In this document: one piece after another, positions 11,035 to 11,839 of the stretch
Layout: each line of letters starts with the position of its first letter
Position numbering within the stretch: position 1 is the stretch's first letter
From: an uncultured Clostridia bacterium
Lineage (GTDB): Bacteria; Bacillota; Clostridia; Christensenellales; Pumilibacteraceae
Assembly: GCA_947589145.1 (NCBI GenBank)
Contig: CANQCB010000041.1
Coordinates: 1-11,839 of the forward strand
Direction: 5' to 3'
DNA: 11,839 bases
Program-made: the position numbers and the translations under genes
Notes under the pieces: model-generated
The model's database searches: none
The model's input: the letters and a program-made list of their open reading frames with translations, nothing else
What the model was told of the DNA's origin: nothing

Positions 11035-11839
11035 ATGGCTGTTACTTTTGAAGGTTACGAAAGAAGAGAGGCTAAAACCTCCGCAATAATGAAACAATAC
11101 GGAATAAAGAATTTCGAGGACGCCCTCAAAATCTGCACGGACAAGGGCTTCAATCCTTATGAAATCACGCAGGGCATTCAGAATATCTGTTTTGAAAACG
11201 CAAAATGGGCTTACACGCTCGGCTGTGCGATCGCAATTAAAAAAGGCTGCTCGAAAGCCGCCGACGCCGCTCGCGCAATAGGCGAGGGACTTCAAGCCTT
11301 CTGTATCCCCGGCTCGGTCGCAGAACAGCGCAAAGTCGGTCTCGGACACGGCAACCTTGCGGCAATGCTCCTCGAAGAGGAAACCGAATGCTTCTGCTTC
11401 CTCGCGGGACACGAGTCTTTCGCGGCGGCAGAGGGCGCAATCGGTATCGCAAAGAGCGCAAATAAAGTCCGCAAGACTCCTCTTCGCGTTATACTCAACG
11501 GTCTCGGCAAGGACGCCGCAATGATCATTTCGAGAATCAACGGCTTCACCTACGTTCAGACCAAGATGGATTATTTCAACGACAAGGTGGAAATCGTGAA
11601 AGAGACGCCGTATTCGAACGGTGAGCGCGCGAAAGTACGTTGCTACGGCGCGGACGACGTGCGCGAAGGCGTTAAGATCATGTGGTTGGAAAAGGTCGGC
11701 GTTTCCATTACGGGTAATTCCACCAACCCCACGCGTTTCCAACACCCCGTTGCGGGCACTTACAAGAAAGAATGCGTCGAGCAGGGCGTTAAATACTTCT
11801 CCGTCGCGTCCGGCGGCGGCACGGGTCGTACGCTCCACC
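11035..11839 (+). CDS. GGGtGRT family protein (3' end outside the window)
   Basis: 268 complete codons are present before the window ends. The protein has the motif GGGTGRT at 260-266, which names the family (Pfam PF14057), in the context YFSVASGGGTGRTLH. Upstream are GYERREAKTSAIMKQYGI (7-24), CSKAADAARAIGEGLQAFCI (72-91), and VGLGHGNLAAMLLEEETECF (101-120). Cysteines are frequent: 34, 52, 64, 72, 90, 119, 121, 203 and 247. The biochemical function is unknown; the association with an IscU-like neighbour suggests Fe-S or redox work. GGAGG precedes the ATG at 11035. The gap of 11 nt from the previous gene implies one operon. I cannot say how long the missing C-terminus is. Confidence 0.92.
   Translation, partial: MAVTFEGYERREAKTSAIMKQYGIKNFEDALKICTDKGFNPYEITQGIQNICFENAKWAYTLGCAIAIKKGCSKAADAARAIGEGLQAFCIPGSVAEQRKVGLGHGNLAAMLLEEETECFCFLAGHESFAAAEGAIGIAKSANKVRKTPLRVILNGLGKDAAMIISRINGFTYVQTKMDYFNDKVEIVKETPYSNGERAKVRCYGADDVREGVKIMWLEKVGVSITGNSTNPTRFQHPVAGTYKKECVEQGVKYFSVASGGGTGRTLH

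Noticed and set aside
10963..11838. A minus-strand 291-aa frame opposite the GGGtGRT gene.
   Set aside because: It is the antisense of a recognised protein family with a clear start and ribosome binding site on the plus strand. The long open frame reflects codon bias.

Overview
The window looks like chromosomal DNA of a spore-forming member of the Clostridia, probably an uncultured gut-type lineage of intermediate GC. The evidence is a SpoIIID homologue, a Firmicutes-style ribosomal leader attenuator upstream of rplJ, AGGAGG-type ribosome binding sites, and sigma-A promoters (TTGACA/TATAAT type) that almost all have 17-nt spacers. No finer taxonomic placement is justified from sequence alone.

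Layout. (1) Positions 1-3520 are an accessory segment. It holds a minus-strand AAA ATPase of the DUF4143 type, enclosed by copies of one non-coding repeat in opposite orientations, with a tandem array of inverted 11-12-nt motifs just behind its promoter. It also holds a minus-strand AlbA_2/Schlafen-like ATP-binding regulator whose linker is a tandem repeat. (2) Positions 3651-4659 are a single-gene unit for a DegV fatty-acid-binding protein, with its own promoter and terminator. (3) Positions 4910-5198 encode the sporulation regulator SpoIIID with a sigma-E-like promoter and no visible Shine-Dalgarno. (4) Positions 5231-8935 are the translation/secretion cluster: rpmG, secE, nusG, rplK and rplA, then a second consensus promoter, an L10-type attenuator leader, rplJ and rplL, closed by a strong terminator. 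rpoB and rpoC, the usual next genes, are absent. (5) Positions 9030-10207 are a small accessory patch: a 51-aa lysine-rich protein, an XRE repressor-like protein, a divergent DUF4234 membrane protein, and a dispersed hairpin element related to the one at 112-186. (6) Positions 10262-11839 carry an IscU/NifU-N-like Fe-S scaffold-type protein followed by a GGGtGRT-family protein that runs off the window.

How the parts work together. rpmG-secE-nusG-rplKA probably forms one transcript from the 5231 promoter, with a 5'-terminal hairpin. rplJL is topped up from an internal promoter and controlled by mutually exclusive hairpins, as expected for L10 autoregulation. The XRE/DUF4234 pair shares a control region in which one copy of a direct repeat fills the spacer of the DUF4234 promoter, so repression by the XRE protein is the simplest reading.

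Non-coding stretches. 1401-1949 holds the ATPase promoter, the motif array, the right-hand repeat and a terminator; nothing was recognised at 1548-1660. 3474-3733 holds two divergent promoters. 4660-4943 has only short GC-rich repeats before the spoIIID promoter. 8936-9029 is GC-rich with nothing recognised. No tRNA, rRNA, CRISPR array or transposase was found. No complete new multi-gene system can be demonstrated. The best candidates for something undescribed are the repeat-bounded ATPase with its motif array, the 51-aa basic protein, and the XRE/DUF4234 module.
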